64,000 nucleotides of DNA from Shewanella ulleungensis (GTDB lineage Bacteria > Pseudomonadota > Gammaproteobacteria > Enterobacterales > Shewanellaceae), in assembly GCF_014648315.1 (NCBI RefSeq), contig NZ_BMQW01000006.1:198948-262947 (forward strand). Reading direction: 5' to 3'. Positions 10,801-18,561 of this stretch are shown in pieces. The position numbers and the translations under genes were made by a program. Under the pieces are notes generated by a model. It had not been told where the DNA came from. It made no database searches and saw nothing but the letters and a program-made list of their open reading frames with translations. Numbering within the stretch: position 1 is the stretch's first letter; each line of letters begins with the position of its first letter.

Positions 10801-11729
10801 AAACATTAAAAGGGCAGTTACAAGGTGTGGTTGCCAAAGCGATACGTAAAGTGGCAGATAAAGGTATTGAGCAGCAAGCTATCACCAGCTGGACATTTGG
10901 TGATTTGCCCGTGCAATATCAACAACGTAAAGGCAACTACGAGGTTAAAGCGTATCCAGCCCTTATCGATAATAAAACCGATGTGTCAATTAAGCTATTT
11001 GATGATGAGCACGAAGCTAAACGTCATCATCGGGTTGGCTTACGTCGGTTATTGTTAATTAACATTCCATCGCCCGTTAAGCACTTGCAGCAAGCGTTGC
11101 CCAATAAAGCCAAACTTGCGATGTATTTTAATCCATTTGGGCAAGTGCAAATATTGATTGAAGATATTATTAATGCGGCTGTGCAACAGTTACTTGATCA
11201 AAAGCAGTTAGATATTCGCAATGAGGAACAATTTGACCAAGCCAAAGATTGGGTGCGCCAAGAACTTAATCCTACGGCAGAGCAAATAGCCTTAAACGTT
11301 GAACAAGTATTGACCATTTATCAACGGATTAAAAAACGCTTAAAAGGTAAAATTAGTTTAGATATTGCTTTTGCTATGAGTGACATTCAAACTCAGCTAG
11401 ACAGTTTAGTCTACAAAGGATTTGTAGAAGATTGCGGTTGGCAACGCCTAGCTGATGTGGCCAGATACCTTAAAGCGATTGAAAACCGTCTTGAAAAGTT
11501 ACCTGTAGATCCAACTCGTGACCGTTTACATATGCACAGTATCAGTAAGGTACAAGATACACTGACGGCACAACTTGCCAAAGTGCCACGTTCACAGCCT
11601 ATACCTGAACTGTTAATTGAAGCTAGGTGGATGATTGAAGAGTATCGAGTTTCATGTTTTGCTCAAGTATTGGGTACTGCGTATCCTATTTCAGAAAAAC
11701 GTATTCTTAATCATATCAGTCAAGTTTAA
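7854..11729 (+). CDS. hrpA: ATP-dependent RNA helicase HrpA (DEAH-box)
   Basis: The product has 1291 residues and matches HrpA in length and motifs. It has the Walker A motif GETGSGKTT near residue 98, DEAH (IIIDEAHERSLN) near 195, SAT (ITSATID) near 225, and motif VI QRQGRCGRVGPG near 392. The helicase-associated and OB-fold regions follow, then the long HrpA-specific C-terminal region (DUF3418). The family acts on structured RNA and stalled or collided ribosomes. The start is TTG, with AAGGGA six bases upstream. No other good start lies before the conserved N-terminal region. A strong terminator follows directly. Confidence 0.95.
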   Translation: MNSDLHPLSKAYLNLCYQTDAAKIRRRLFRINKEAESEKKSQTLAQLTEAAKQAYAKAQHRLQSRPVINYPDELPVSQKREDIASAIANNQVVIVAGETGSGKTTQLPKICLELGLGTRGLIGHTQPRRLAARSVANRVADELNSPLGDVVGFKVRFADAISDISYIKLMTDGILLAELTSDRFLNQYDAIIIDEAHERSLNIDFILGYLKQVLKKRPDLKVIITSATIDVDRFSKHFDNAPVIEVSGRTYEVETRYRPLVRDNDADLDVSDGIFSAVDELIAEGPGDILIFMNGEREIRDTADLLRKQQYRNTEILPLYARLSYGEQSKVFKSHIGRRIVLATNVAETSLTVPGIRYVIDPGTARISRYSYRTKVQRLPIEPISQASANQRQGRCGRVGPGICIRLYDEMDFIQRPEFTDPEILRTNLASVILQMLAIGLGDIAGFPFIQPPDQKHIRDGFLLLEELQAVKKQRHDLVLTPLGKDLAKIPLDPRLARMVIEANKLGCLHEALVITSGLSIQDPRERPIDKKQAADECHRRYADKDSDFVSWVKLWDHVKDQKHELSASQFRKQCRDEYLAYLRVREWQDLYTQIKQAVHELKWRVSDNAASYEQLHKALLSGLLSQIGFKGENNEYLGARNRKFFVFPGSPLAKKGPKWIMAAELTETSRLFARCCAKIEPEWAESLAAHLVKKNYLEPHFEAKAGSVVAFENQVLYGLTIVNRRRVQYGPIDAVEAREIFVRSALAEGQLQTKEAFFVNNQKLLSDIESLEHKSRRRDILVDEQVLVDFYEPLIPFGIYNAPLFFAWWKKARQQTPDLLDYSQALLMQRSADHISALDFPEVWHKANLALTVSYHFEPGNVDDGVSVHIPVALINQIDDNDFDWLVPGLREEKLVALIKSLPKNLRRNFVPAPDYARACYQAMKPFELPMLDSMCKQLLRMSGVRISADDFDLTQITEHLKMNFKIEDDQGRLVAQGRDLETLKGQLQGVVAKAIRKVADKGIEQQAITSWTFGDLPVQYQQRKGNYEVKAYPALIDNKTDVSIKLFDDEHEAKRHHRVGLRRLLLINIPSPVKHLQQALPNKAKLAMYFNPFGQVQILIEDIINAAVQQLLDQKQLDIRNEEQFDQAKDWVRQELNPTAEQIALNVEQVLTIYQRIKKRLKGKISLDIAFAMSDIQTQLDSLVYKGFVEDCGWQRLADVARYLKAIENRLEKLPVDPTRDRLHMHSISKVQDTLTAQLAKVPRSQPIPELLIEARWMIEEYRVSCFAQVLGTAYPISEKRILNHISQV

Positions 11730-11744
11730 GGCGTTACAGTCGTT

Positions 11745-11775
11745 AAAAAAGCCGATGCAACACATCGGCTTTTTT
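11745..11775 (+). terminator. Intrinsic terminator of hrpA
   Basis: A seven-base-pair GC-rich stem (GCCGATG/CATCGGC) with a five-base loop is followed by six T, and preceded by six A. It begins 16 bases after the hrpA stop codon. Confidence 0.9.
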
Positions 11776-11889
11776 GTTTTTAGATGAAAGTCTTTCAGTA
11801 TTTCCTCTGTAAAACACTGTTTTTCGTGTTTTTAAGCCGAAAAAGCATCCACAACTGAAAGTTTTCTGTAATTTTATCGTGGTGACGGT

Positions 11890-11917
11890 TTGAAAGTCTC
11901 ATGAGTATTGTTATACT
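11890..11917 (+). promoter_or_regulatory. Sigma-70-type promoter for the small transcript after hrpA
   Basis: TTGAAA (11890-11895) and TATACT (11912-11917) are separated by 16 bases, close to the sigma-70 consensus. It lies after the hrpA terminator and reads into a region ending at a second terminator (12242-12269). This defines a transcript of roughly 340 bases. The transcription start has not been shown. Confidence 0.6.
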
Positions 11918-12091
11918 CCCCAGCAAGAAGAAAGTGATTGTGCTTTTCTCTCTGTTAGGTAAATGTCACCCCCCAGAGACAAGCTAATGTTATTGACACT
12001 GCGCACTAGTACTCCGTCACTAAGATTAAATTGTTGAAAAATAAGACAGGCCTTCCCCCTACAAAACGACCTAAAGAAGATTGGAGTTATT

Positions 12092-12172
12092 ATGGAAGTT
12101 CATGAATACGAAAATGCTTACTATCAAGTAAAAGATGACGTGTTAGAGTCTTTACCTTCAGACGAAGAATAA
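12092..12172 (+). CDS. Putative 26-residue acidic peptide
   Basis: The ATG at 12092 has GGAG five bases upstream and opens a 26-codon frame ending in TAA. The peptide begins MEVHEYENAYYQ and ends SLPSDEE. It has nine Asp or Glu residues, three Tyr, one Lys, no Cys and no membrane segment. It has its own sigma-70-like promoter about 175 bases upstream and a palindromic terminator about 70 bases downstream, so the unit looks purpose-built. I do not recognise the family. No peptide-modifying enzyme lies beside it, so a modified-peptide role has no support here. It could be a real small protein or the coding part of a regulatory RNA. Confidence 0.5.
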   Translation: MEVHEYENAYYQVKDDVLESLPSDEE

Positions 12173-12241
12173 GGCGTTTGAACGAGCATATTAGTGTCTT
12201 GGCCTCGACGTCATCGCATTAAATACTCCGACAACGAATAT

Positions 12242-12269
12242 AAAAATAGCAGCCTAGGCTGCTATTTTT
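12242..12269. terminator. Perfect palindromic (bidirectional) terminator
   Basis: A 28-base perfect palindrome has arms AAAAATAGCAGCC and GGCTGCTATTTTT around a central TA. It carries a T-run on each strand, so it can end the small + strand transcript. It could also end minus-strand transcription of the lipoprotein gene, whose stop codon lies about 120 bases to the right. Confidence 0.85.
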
Positions 12270-12391
12270 ATTGGTTGACAAAGCTTGTGTCACTTTTGTG
12301 AAACTAAAGCCTGTTCTGATTATAATTCAGTACTCTATCAAAATATTGATAGAGTGAATGTCTGTTAGAAATGGGGTTATTCAGACTAGTA

Positions 12392-12847
12392 TTACCCCTC
12401 AATTCTGCCTTTTTCTGGAAGAATTTCTACAATCACCCACGAGCTGCCTTTTTTGTGTAATCGTATTGTACGGTCATCTATCCACTGCCTTCCGCCTTTT
12501 AATCCTTCCATTTTAACTACAACGGTAACGTCGTCGGTAAACTTTCGGAAAAAGTCGATATCAATTTCATCAATAGACATAGTGACTTGCTTCATTGATA
12601 AACCCAGCACGTGGCGTTGAACAGCTGAAGCAATATGGTAATGATCCATTACTTCTTGAATGTCTGGTGCGACAAACTGCTTGGCTTTCTCTACGTCTCT
12701 ATCGATATAAATCGCTTGAAAAAATCCGAGTGATACTTGCTCTGGGCTCAGTTTAGGTTGCGAAGCATTGTCTGGTGACTGCTCACAAGCACTGACAAAG
12801 AAGAGTAATAGTAGGGTAAGTAAAGAAATCGGTTTTATATTTAACAT
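12392..12847 (-). CDS. Small lipoprotein with a SnoaL/DUF4878-like fold
   Basis: The product has 151 residues from the ATG at 12847. The N-terminus MLNIKPISLLTLLLLFFVSAC is a lipoprotein signal with lipobox VSAC, so it should be processed and lipid-anchored at the cysteine. The rest (residues 40-150) is a compact alpha-beta domain with VSLGFFQAIYIDRDVEKAKQFV. This resembles NTF2-like lumazine-binding or DUF4878 proteins, which are usually ligand-binding or structural, not enzymatic. The frame can be opened six codons earlier from a TTG, but GAGAAG lies ten bases before the ATG and the signal peptide starts there. Function unknown; the gene stands alone. Confidence 0.8.
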   Translation of the reverse strand: MLNIKPISLLTLLLLFFVSACEQSPDNASQPKLSPEQVSLGFFQAIYIDRDVEKAKQFVAPDIQEVMDHYHIASAVQRHVLGLSMKQVTMSIDEIDIDFFRKFTDDVTVVVKMEGLKGGRQWIDDRTIRLHKKGSSWVIVEILPEKGRIEG

Positions 12848-12960
12848 TGGCGAATGGCTTCTCAATATTTAGACTGATTATATTAACTTAGTATCTCGGT
12901 TTATGACTGGACTGACAACCTTAGTAGCTATTTAATTGCTTGAGTGTCTAAAAGGTAAAC

Positions 12961-13324
12961 ACAGAAGGTAGAACAAGTTCCGTTTATTGCTCATTGGTTC
13001 GTGCTGTTTATGAAGATGTTATAAATCGTGAATCGCTAGACTATTTGCTCACCCACTCATTTTCAGATGATTATCGGTTAGATGATTGTGTCAATAACAT
13101 GAATTTGAAGAGATTCAGATTCGACTAGGGAAAGAATTAAAACGCGGGTACAGGAACAAGTACATAAGCTATTACATGAAGAGAGTAGAGCGATTAAGTA
13201 TAAAAAGAATATTAGTATTATCGAAATTAAACGCACGCCAGCTATATTTTGCGCATTTAGTCACTATTTCTATGGGTTAGAAGCACATTTACTTGACGAT
13301 TCAAACATCGCGTGTCATATATAA
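12961..13324 (+). pseudogene. Possible decayed coding region
   Basis: Two protein-like segments lie in different + strand frames: 13000-13128 (contains YEDVINRESLDYLL and ends in TAG) and 13130-13324 (contains KYKKNISIIEIKRTP and ends in TAA). A short piece of the third frame (IRLGKELKR) bridges them. Neither segment has a convincing start codon with a ribosome site. Together they look like the remains of one gene broken by frameshifts. I cannot identify the parent family, and chance open frames in AT-rich DNA remain possible. Confidence 0.25.
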
Positions 13325-13441
13325 ATATATTAGTTAATTAGATGATATTTGATCGCTAGGTCAATACAGTAAAGTAATCTATTAACCGTGATGCTTGTCG
13401 TTGTAGTTTTATAACGAATACAGGCGTCAAAAAAGTTAATG

Positions 13442-13464
13442 TTATCCACAGAATCTGTGGACAA
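13442..13464. promoter_or_regulatory. Inverted pair of DnaA-box-like 9-mers
   Basis: A consensus DnaA box, TTATCCACA (13442-13450), faces a second one, TGTGGACAA (13456-13464, which reads TTGTCCACA on the minus strand), across five bases. The two form a near-perfect inverted repeat in otherwise featureless DNA downstream of pta. DnaA boxes occur at origins, at titration sites and in DnaA-regulated promoters. No origin genes (dnaA, dnaN, gidA) are nearby, so an origin is unlikely. Confidence 0.45.
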
Positions 13465-13592
13465 GTTTGTTGATGACTATGAGTTGTATTTATAACTGAC
13501 TGTTAATTATATTGTTTTTTTTGCGGTTAAAAAATGCCGCTTCTGTACTTATGTGTCATTTTCAATCCCTGTTTTAGGTTGTATCTGTTAAT

Positions 13593-13625
13593 AAAAAAGC
13601 ACTGATAGTTAATCAGTGCTTTTTT
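13593..13625 (-). terminator. Intrinsic terminator of ackA-pta
   Basis: The stem GCACTGAT/ATCAGTGC with a five-base loop is flanked by A6 on the left and T6 on the right, so it works on either strand. It lies about 25 bases beyond the pta stop codon in the direction of transcription. Confidence 0.85.
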
Positions 13626-13647
13626 GTTGGAAAATTTTGAGTTATCG

Positions 13648-15795
13648 CTACTTTTTACTATTCTGTGATGCTTGAATTGCGGTTAAAGCGATGGTGTAGA
13701 CAATATCGTCAACCAATGCACCACGAGACAAGTCATTTACCGGCTTGGCCATACCTTGCAACATTGGGCCAATGCTGATCAAATCTGCACTACGTTGCAC
13801 CGCTTTGTATGTTGTATTACCAGTATTTAAGTCTGGGAATACAAATACTGTCGCTTTACCTGCTACAGGACTATTCGGTGCTTTAGATTGCGCTACGTTT
13901 GGCATTACTGCCGCATCGTATTGCAATGGGCCATCAATGATTAGATCTGGGCGTTTTTCTTTTGCAATGCGAGTTGCTTCACGCACTTTATCAACATCAG
14001 AACCTGTACCAGAGTTACCGGTAGAATAACTGATCATCGCCACTCGAGGTTCAATACCGAATGCTTTTGCTGATTCTGCAGACTGAATTGCGATATCTGC
14101 AAGTTGTTCAGCATTTGGATCTGGGTTAATCGCACAGTCACCATAAACCAAGACTTGATCTGGCATCAACATAAAGAATATTGATGATACTAAGCTTGAG
14201 CCTGGAGCTGTTTTAATTAACTGTAATGGTGGGCGGATCGTGTGGGCCGTTGTATTAACCGCACCAGAAACGATACCGTCAACTTCATTTTCGGCTAACA
14301 TCATGGTACCTAATACCATATTGTCTTCTAGCTGTTCGCGGGCAACCACAGCTGTTAAGCCTTTACTGCGGCGCAGTTCAAGCATAGGTTCTACGTATTT
14401 TTCACGAACGCTTTCAGGCTCTATAATCTCAATACCTTCACCTAGAACAACATCTTGTTGTGACGCTACACGTAAAATTTCTTCACGGTTACCGATTAAT
14501 ACACAACGAGCAATACCGCGCTCAGCACAAATTGAGGCCGCTTTAATGGTTCTAGGCTCTTCACCTTCAGGCAGTACAATGGTTTTACGTGCTGCACGCG
14601 CAAGCTCAGTAAGCTTGTAGCGGAAGGCGGGTGGCGACAAACGGTGTTCACGTGGAGAGTCTTGAGTCACACTTTCAATCCAAGTTTGATCAATATGACT
14701 TGCAACGTATTCTTGAACACGTTCAATACGTACGGCATCATCAACGGGTACTTCATGATCAAAGCGTTGAATGTTCAGTGATGTTTGCCAAGTGTTAGAG
14801 TCAATTAAAAATACAGGTAAGCCTGTTTCAAAGGCTTGTTCGCATAATTTCATGATTTCTGGCTCTGGCTGGTAACCACCTGTAAGCAGTAATGCACCAA
14901 TTTTAACGCCGTTCATGGCCGCTAAACAGGCAGATACAATTACATCTGAACGATCTCCAGAGGTAACAAGTAAAGAGTTGGCTTTAAAGTGGGTCAGCAT
15001 GTTTGGAATGCTGCGTGCACAAAATGTCACTCGGCGCATACGGCGCGTATGCATTTCACCAGCATTGATAATTTTAGCATTTAAATGCTTTGCTAAATCA
15101 GATGCTCTTGGTGAAATCAGTTCTAAATTGTATGGCACACTACCTAAAATACGCAGCGGACTTTTACCTGGTAATTGGAACATGCCAGAACTGTCAGTCG
15201 CATGAACTTGTTTATCGTCAAACACTTCTGATAAATCAGGACGTGTGCGGCCTTCATCATCTACAGGTGCACCAATTTTATTGATAATGGCACCGATAAG
15301 ACGCTTATTTTTTTGCCCACCCCAAGAGTTGTAAGCAATTTCAAGACGGTTCATTAAACCGTTAGGTGTATCAACACCTGGGGTGGCGATAAAGATGACG
15401 TCGGCATCAAGTGCTTTAGCGATTTCATAATTGATATCGTCAGCAAAAGGATGGCTCCGAGTTGGCACTAAACCTTCAATAATAAGGGTTTCGGTATTAC
15501 TTGCGCATTCAGCTGCGCGAGCAATAATTTGTTCCATTAATACATCTTGTTGTTCAGAGCGAATTAATGCTTCAGCATGTTCCATGCTGTACGGCTCTAA
15601 AGGATTTACCGTAGGTGATGTACTTAAAATAGTCGTTGAACGTTCTGGACCTTTGTCGCCTGAGCGGATTTGTGCAATAGGCTTAAAGAACTGCACTTTC
15701 ACGCCTTTGCGTTCTAGAGCACGAACCATCCCTAAACTCAACGACGTTAAACCAACGCCAACACCAATGGGAATAAGCATAATATTACGAGACAT
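13648..15795 (-). CDS. pta: Phosphate acetyltransferase (long form)
   Basis: The product has 715 residues, the length of enterobacterial-type Pta. It has an N-terminal P-loop-like (AAA_26) domain with [21 protein letters not shown], a middle DRTGG regulatory domain (about 215-340), and a C-terminal catalytic PTA_PTB domain from about 385. Catalytic-domain landmarks include [24 protein letters not shown] ([15 protein letters not shown]) and GPLQYDAA. It interconverts acetyl-CoA and acetyl-phosphate in the cytosol. It lies 44 bases after ackA on the same strand, in the order ackA-pta, and is closed by a clear terminator. Acetyl-CoA from the nearby pyruvate formate-lyase would be its substrate. 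Confidence 0.97.
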   Translation of the reverse strand: MSRNIMLIPIGVGVGLTSLSLGMVRALERKGVKVQFFKPIAQIRSGDKGPERSTTILSTSPTVNPLEPYSMEHAEALIRSEQQDVLMEQIIARAAECASNTETLIIEGLVPTRSHPFADDINYEIAKALDADVIFIATPGVDTPNGLMNRLEIAYNSWGGQKNKRLIGAIINKIGAPVDDEGRTRPDLSEVFDDKQVHATDSSGMFQLPGKSPLRILGSVPYNLELISPRASDLAKHLNAKIINAGEMHTRRMRRVTFCARSIPNMLTHFKANSLLVTSGDRSDVIVSACLAAMNGVKIGALLLTGGYQPEPEIMKLCEQAFETGLPVFLIDSNTWQTSLNIQRFDHEVPVDDAVRIERVQEYVASHIDQTWIESVTQDSPREHRLSPPAFRYKLTELARAARKTIVLPEGEEPRTIKAASICAERGIARCVLIGNREEILRVASQQDVVLGEGIEIIEPESVREKYVEPMLELRRSKGLTAVVAREQLEDNMVLGTMMLAENEVDGIVSGAVNTTAHTIRPPLQLIKTAPGSSLVSSIFFMLMPDQVLVYGDCAINPDPNAEQLADIAIQSAESAKAFGIEPRVAMISYSTGNSGTGSDVDKVREATRIAKEKRPDLIIDGPLQYDAAVMPNVAQSKAPNSPVAGKATVFVFPDLNTGNTTYKAVQRSADLISIGPMLQGMAKPVNDLSRGALVDDIVYTIALTAIQASQNSKK

Positions 15796-15839
15796 GAAGA
15801 CCTCTTAAATATGGGTTAATCATAAAAACAATATTGGAG

Positions 15840-17042
15840 TTATTTAACTGTAATTAACTTGATTGCATCTTCTGCGATAACCCACTCTTCGTTCGTTGGG
15901 ATCACCATTGCAATCGTGCTACCAGCCTTAGTAATTACACCTTGTTGACCAAAACGGGCCGCTTTGTTGAGTGTGTCGTCAACGCTAAAGTTGAAGATTT
16001 CAAGTAAGTTAAGTACTTTTTCGCGGATAAGATCTGAGTTTTCACCGATGCCACCAGTAAAGATAATGGCGTCTAAACGGCCTAATGGAACTGTGTATGA
16101 CGCAATGTATTTGGCTAAACGGTAGCAGAAGATATCTAAGGCTAACGTAGCGCCTTTATGGCCGTCTTGGTAACCTTCTTCAATGCCACGGCAATCATTT
16201 GTGAGCTCTGAAATACCTAATAAGCCACTTTGTTTATTAAGTAAGTTATTCACTTCGTCAAGGGTGTAACCAAGTTGCTTCACTAAGTGGAAGATGATTG
16301 ATGGATCTAAATCACCACAACGGGTGCCCATGACCAAACCTTCTAATGGGGTTAAGCCCATTGATGTATCGACGCTTTTTCCGCCCTTAATGGCAGTAAC
16401 TGACGCACCATTGCCCAAGTGAGCACAAATGACATTGGTATCTTTAATGTCTTTACCTAAAACTTTGGCTGCTTCGCGGCTCACAAATAGGTGGCTGGTA
16501 CCGTGCATGCCATAACGGCGGATACCGTGCTCGCGATAGAGCTTATAAGGAAGGGCATACACGTAGGCTTTTTCAGGCATTGATTGGTGAAATGCGGTAT
16601 CGAATACTGCAACTTGTGGTAACGCCGGAAACGAAGCAATAGCTGCGCGAATACCGATCAAGTGAGCAGGGTTGTGCAAAGGAGCAAGTGAAGCACAATC
16701 TTCAATACCTTGAATGACTTCTGGAGTGATGATGACTGAGCGAGTGAACTTTTCGCCGCCGTGAACGATACGGTGACCAATGGCTTTAATTTGTGCGGCC
16801 AATTGTGGTTGTTCAGCTAAAATTTTATTCACGATGAATTCAACTGCTTCACGGTGAGCAGTAAATGCACCAAGTTTAGCTTCGTTTTTACCGCCATTAA
16901 ATTTCCACTTAATGCGTGAATCTTCTAAACCAAAACATTCAGCAAGGCCAGAAATTTGTTCATCGCCTGATTGGGCATCAATGATGGCAAATTTTAATGA
17001 AGAGCTACCGCAGTTGAGCACGAGTACTAATTTGTCTGACAT
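15840..17042 (-). CDS. ackA: Acetate kinase
   Basis: The product has 400 residues, the standard length. ASKHA-fold motifs are visible: the N-terminal phosphate loop [16 protein letters not shown], the catalytic region [27 protein letters not shown], and FTGGIGENS near the C-terminus. The enzyme converts acetyl-phosphate and ADP to acetate and ATP, the energy-yielding end of the pathway started by PflB and Pta. It is the first gene of ackA-pta. The upstream gap to the divergent yfbV (about 210 bases) holds an inverted repeat at 17101-17120 that could be an operator. Confidence 0.97.
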   Translation of the reverse strand: MSDKLVLVLNCGSSSLKFAIIDAQSGDEQISGLAECFGLEDSRIKWKFNGGKNEAKLGAFTAHREAVEFIVNKILAEQPQLAAQIKAIGHRIVHGGEKFTRSVIITPEVIQGIEDCASLAPLHNPAHLIGIRAAIASFPALPQVAVFDTAFHQSMPEKAYVYALPYKLYREHGIRRYGMHGTSHLFVSREAAKVLGKDIKDTNVICAHLGNGASVTAIKGGKSVDTSMGLTPLEGLVMGTRCGDLDPSIIFHLVKQLGYTLDEVNNLLNKQSGLLGISELTNDCRGIEEGYQDGHKGATLALDIFCYRLAKYIASYTVPLGRLDAIIFTGGIGENSDLIREKVLNLLEIFNFSVDDTLNKAARFGQQGVITKAGSTIAMVIPTNEEWVIAEDAIKLITVK

Positions 17043-17100
17043 GTTAACGCCTTATAAGTCAATGAAACTAAATGAAAAAACAAAATCCATTTTGGTTAAG

Positions 17101-17120
17101 GTTTATGAACATTCATAAAC
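17101..17120. promoter_or_regulatory. Inverted repeat upstream of ackA
   Basis: Two perfect eight-base arms, GTTTATGA and TCATAAAC, are separated by ACAT, about 60 bases upstream of the ackA start and about 135 bases upstream of yfbV. The arrangement fits a binding site for a dimeric regulator. I cannot assign it to a known regulator with confidence. Confidence 0.4.
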
Positions 17121-17254
17121 ATCACACTGAGTGTTCTTACCGAATTGATTGCTACTGCAAAGAGTCGCTAATCCAACAGTGTATTTTGGTCAATACGCTG
17201 TATTATGTTACTGTTAAACCCATGTACTAGGCTGTTTAGGTACCCATATTGAAC

Positions 17255-17692
17255 ATGAATTTGATTACGTTATTTGCTGACGGTCGTCGTTATATGAAGA
17301 CCTGGCCAATGGTGCGACAACTGGGGCTGTATTTCCCTGAATATCGAGTCGTCAAAGCTACCCAATTAGCTATGATTGCTATGCCTTTGCTTGGCATTGT
17401 TGCTGCGGCAAGCCAGCTGTATGTTTTAGGCTGGAACTTTTTACCGCAAGCCATCACAGTGTTACTTTTTTTTGTTAGCTTGCCTATACAAGGTTTGCTG
17501 TGGCTCGGATGGCGAGCGCGTCACCCATTACCTTTGTCTTTATTCGATTGGGGCAATCAACTCAGTTCAACATTGACTGAGATGGGGGTTGCTTGCCAAC
17601 CTCTTGGAGCCAAGGCATGTTACTTAGACATGGCCACCATTTTAAAACTGGCTTTTGAACGTTTAGACCGACAATATTGGGATGAATTATAA
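17255..17692 (+). CDS. yfbV: YfbV family membrane protein (UPF0208)
   Basis: The product has 145 residues. It matches E. coli YfbV in length, in two central hydrophobic segments (about residues 40-62 and 66-90) and in conserved pieces such as KTWP near residue 15 and QGLLWLGWRARHPLP. In E. coli, YfbV limits how far MatP-imposed constraint spreads from the Ter macrodomain. It sits in the inner membrane, and in many gammaproteobacteria it lies beside ackA, as here. I chose the ATG at 17255 over a TTG two codons earlier. The ribosome site is weak in either case. Confidence 0.9.
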   Translation: MNLITLFADGRRYMKTWPMVRQLGLYFPEYRVVKATQLAMIAMPLLGIVAAASQLYVLGWNFLPQAITVLLFFVSLPIQGLLWLGWRARHPLPLSLFDWGNQLSSTLTEMGVACQPLGAKACYLDMATILKLAFERLDRQYWDEL

Positions 17693-17745
17693 TTCATCCT
17701 TTGCTTAAGTGTTCGCTAATTTAGTGCTGTTGGCCACAATCTTGC

Positions 17746-18483
17746 TTAATATGTCGCTTTAATGCCACGGTCTAAAAACACTTTTTGTATTTGTTGCATT
17801 GTTTGTGCGCTTGGCGCGCTCACATTGGCTAAACTGTAATCTTCACCAAAAGACTGCCATTTGTGTTCGCCTAATGCGTGATAAGGCAATAACTCTACTT
17901 TCTCAACGTTTTGCATTGGCTTAATAAATTCGGCTAATTCAATCGCAGACTCTACATCTTCAGTAAATCCGGCAACAACCACGTAGCGTATCCAGGTTTT
18001 AATGTTGCGTTTGGCAAGGTACTGAGCAAATTGTAAAGTGCGATGATTACTGACTTTGGTTAAGTCGATATGCTTGGCATCATTCATTTGTTTAATATCA
18101 AGCAGTACTAAATCGGTATTATCGAGCAATTCGTCTATAACCGGTTCGTACTTACGCACAAACCCATTGGTGTCTAAACAGGTGTGAATGCCTTTAGCTT
18201 TACACGCTTGGAATAGCTCACTAACAAATTGCGCTTGGAGTATTGCTTCACCACCACTGGCTGTAATACCGCCGCCACTTGCGTCTAAGAAAGGTTGATA
18301 ATCAACCAGCTGACTCATTATGTCGTCGACAGAGATAAGTTTGCCGCCATCTAGATCCCATGTATCACGATTATGACAATACTGGCAGCGCATTAGGCAA
18401 CCTTGCATAAAAGCGATATAGCGGATACCCGGTCCATCAACTGTACCGAAAGATTCCACTGAGTGTATGCGACCTAACGTCAT
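17746..18483 (-). CDS. pflA: Pyruvate formate-lyase-activating enzyme
   Basis: The product has 245 residues and is a radical SAM enzyme. The cluster-binding motif CLMRCQYC gives Cys29, Cys33 and Cys36. GPGIRY precedes it, and [11 protein letters not shown] forms the SAM-binding glycine-rich region. The enzyme uses a 4Fe-4S cluster and S-adenosylmethionine to place the glycyl radical on PflB under anaerobic conditions. It lies downstream of pflB on the same strand. A hairpin terminator in the 78-base gap would make it the weakly transcribed second gene. Confidence 0.96.
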   Translation of the reverse strand: MTLGRIHSVESFGTVDGPGIRYIAFMQGCLMRCQYCHNRDTWDLDGGKLISVDDIMSQLVDYQPFLDASGGGITASGGEAILQAQFVSELFQACKAKGIHTCLDTNGFVRKYEPVIDELLDNTDLVLLDIKQMNDAKHIDLTKVSNHRTLQFAQYLAKRNIKTWIRYVVVAGFTEDVESAIELAEFIKPMQNVEKVELLPYHALGEHKWQSFGEDYSLANVSAPSAQTMQQIQKVFLDRGIKATY

Positions 18484-18499
18484 GGTTATTCCTTAAATG

Positions 18500-18547
18500 T
18501 CGATAAAAAAAAGGCTGTATCGAGAGTGTTGATTCTTCGATACAGCC
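18500..18547 (-). terminator. Intrinsic terminator/attenuator between pflB and pflA
   Basis: An 11-base-pair stem, GGCTGTATCGA (18513-18523) with TCGATACAGCC (18537-18547), has a 13-base loop. In the direction of pflB transcription it is followed by eight T. It lies just beyond the pflB stop and before pflA, so it should end most pflB transcripts and leave partial read-through into pflA. Confidence 0.85.
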
Positions 18548-18561
18548 AATTTTAGCAGAGA

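Noticed and set aside
12092..12172. Precursor of a ribosomally made modified peptide
   Set aside because: No radical SAM maturase, cyclodehydratase or other modifying enzyme lies beside it; PflA, 5.6 kb away, belongs to PflB.
13442..13464. Chromosomal origin of replication
   Set aside because: Only two DnaA boxes, no AT-rich unwinding region with further boxes, and no dnaA, dnaN or gidA nearby.
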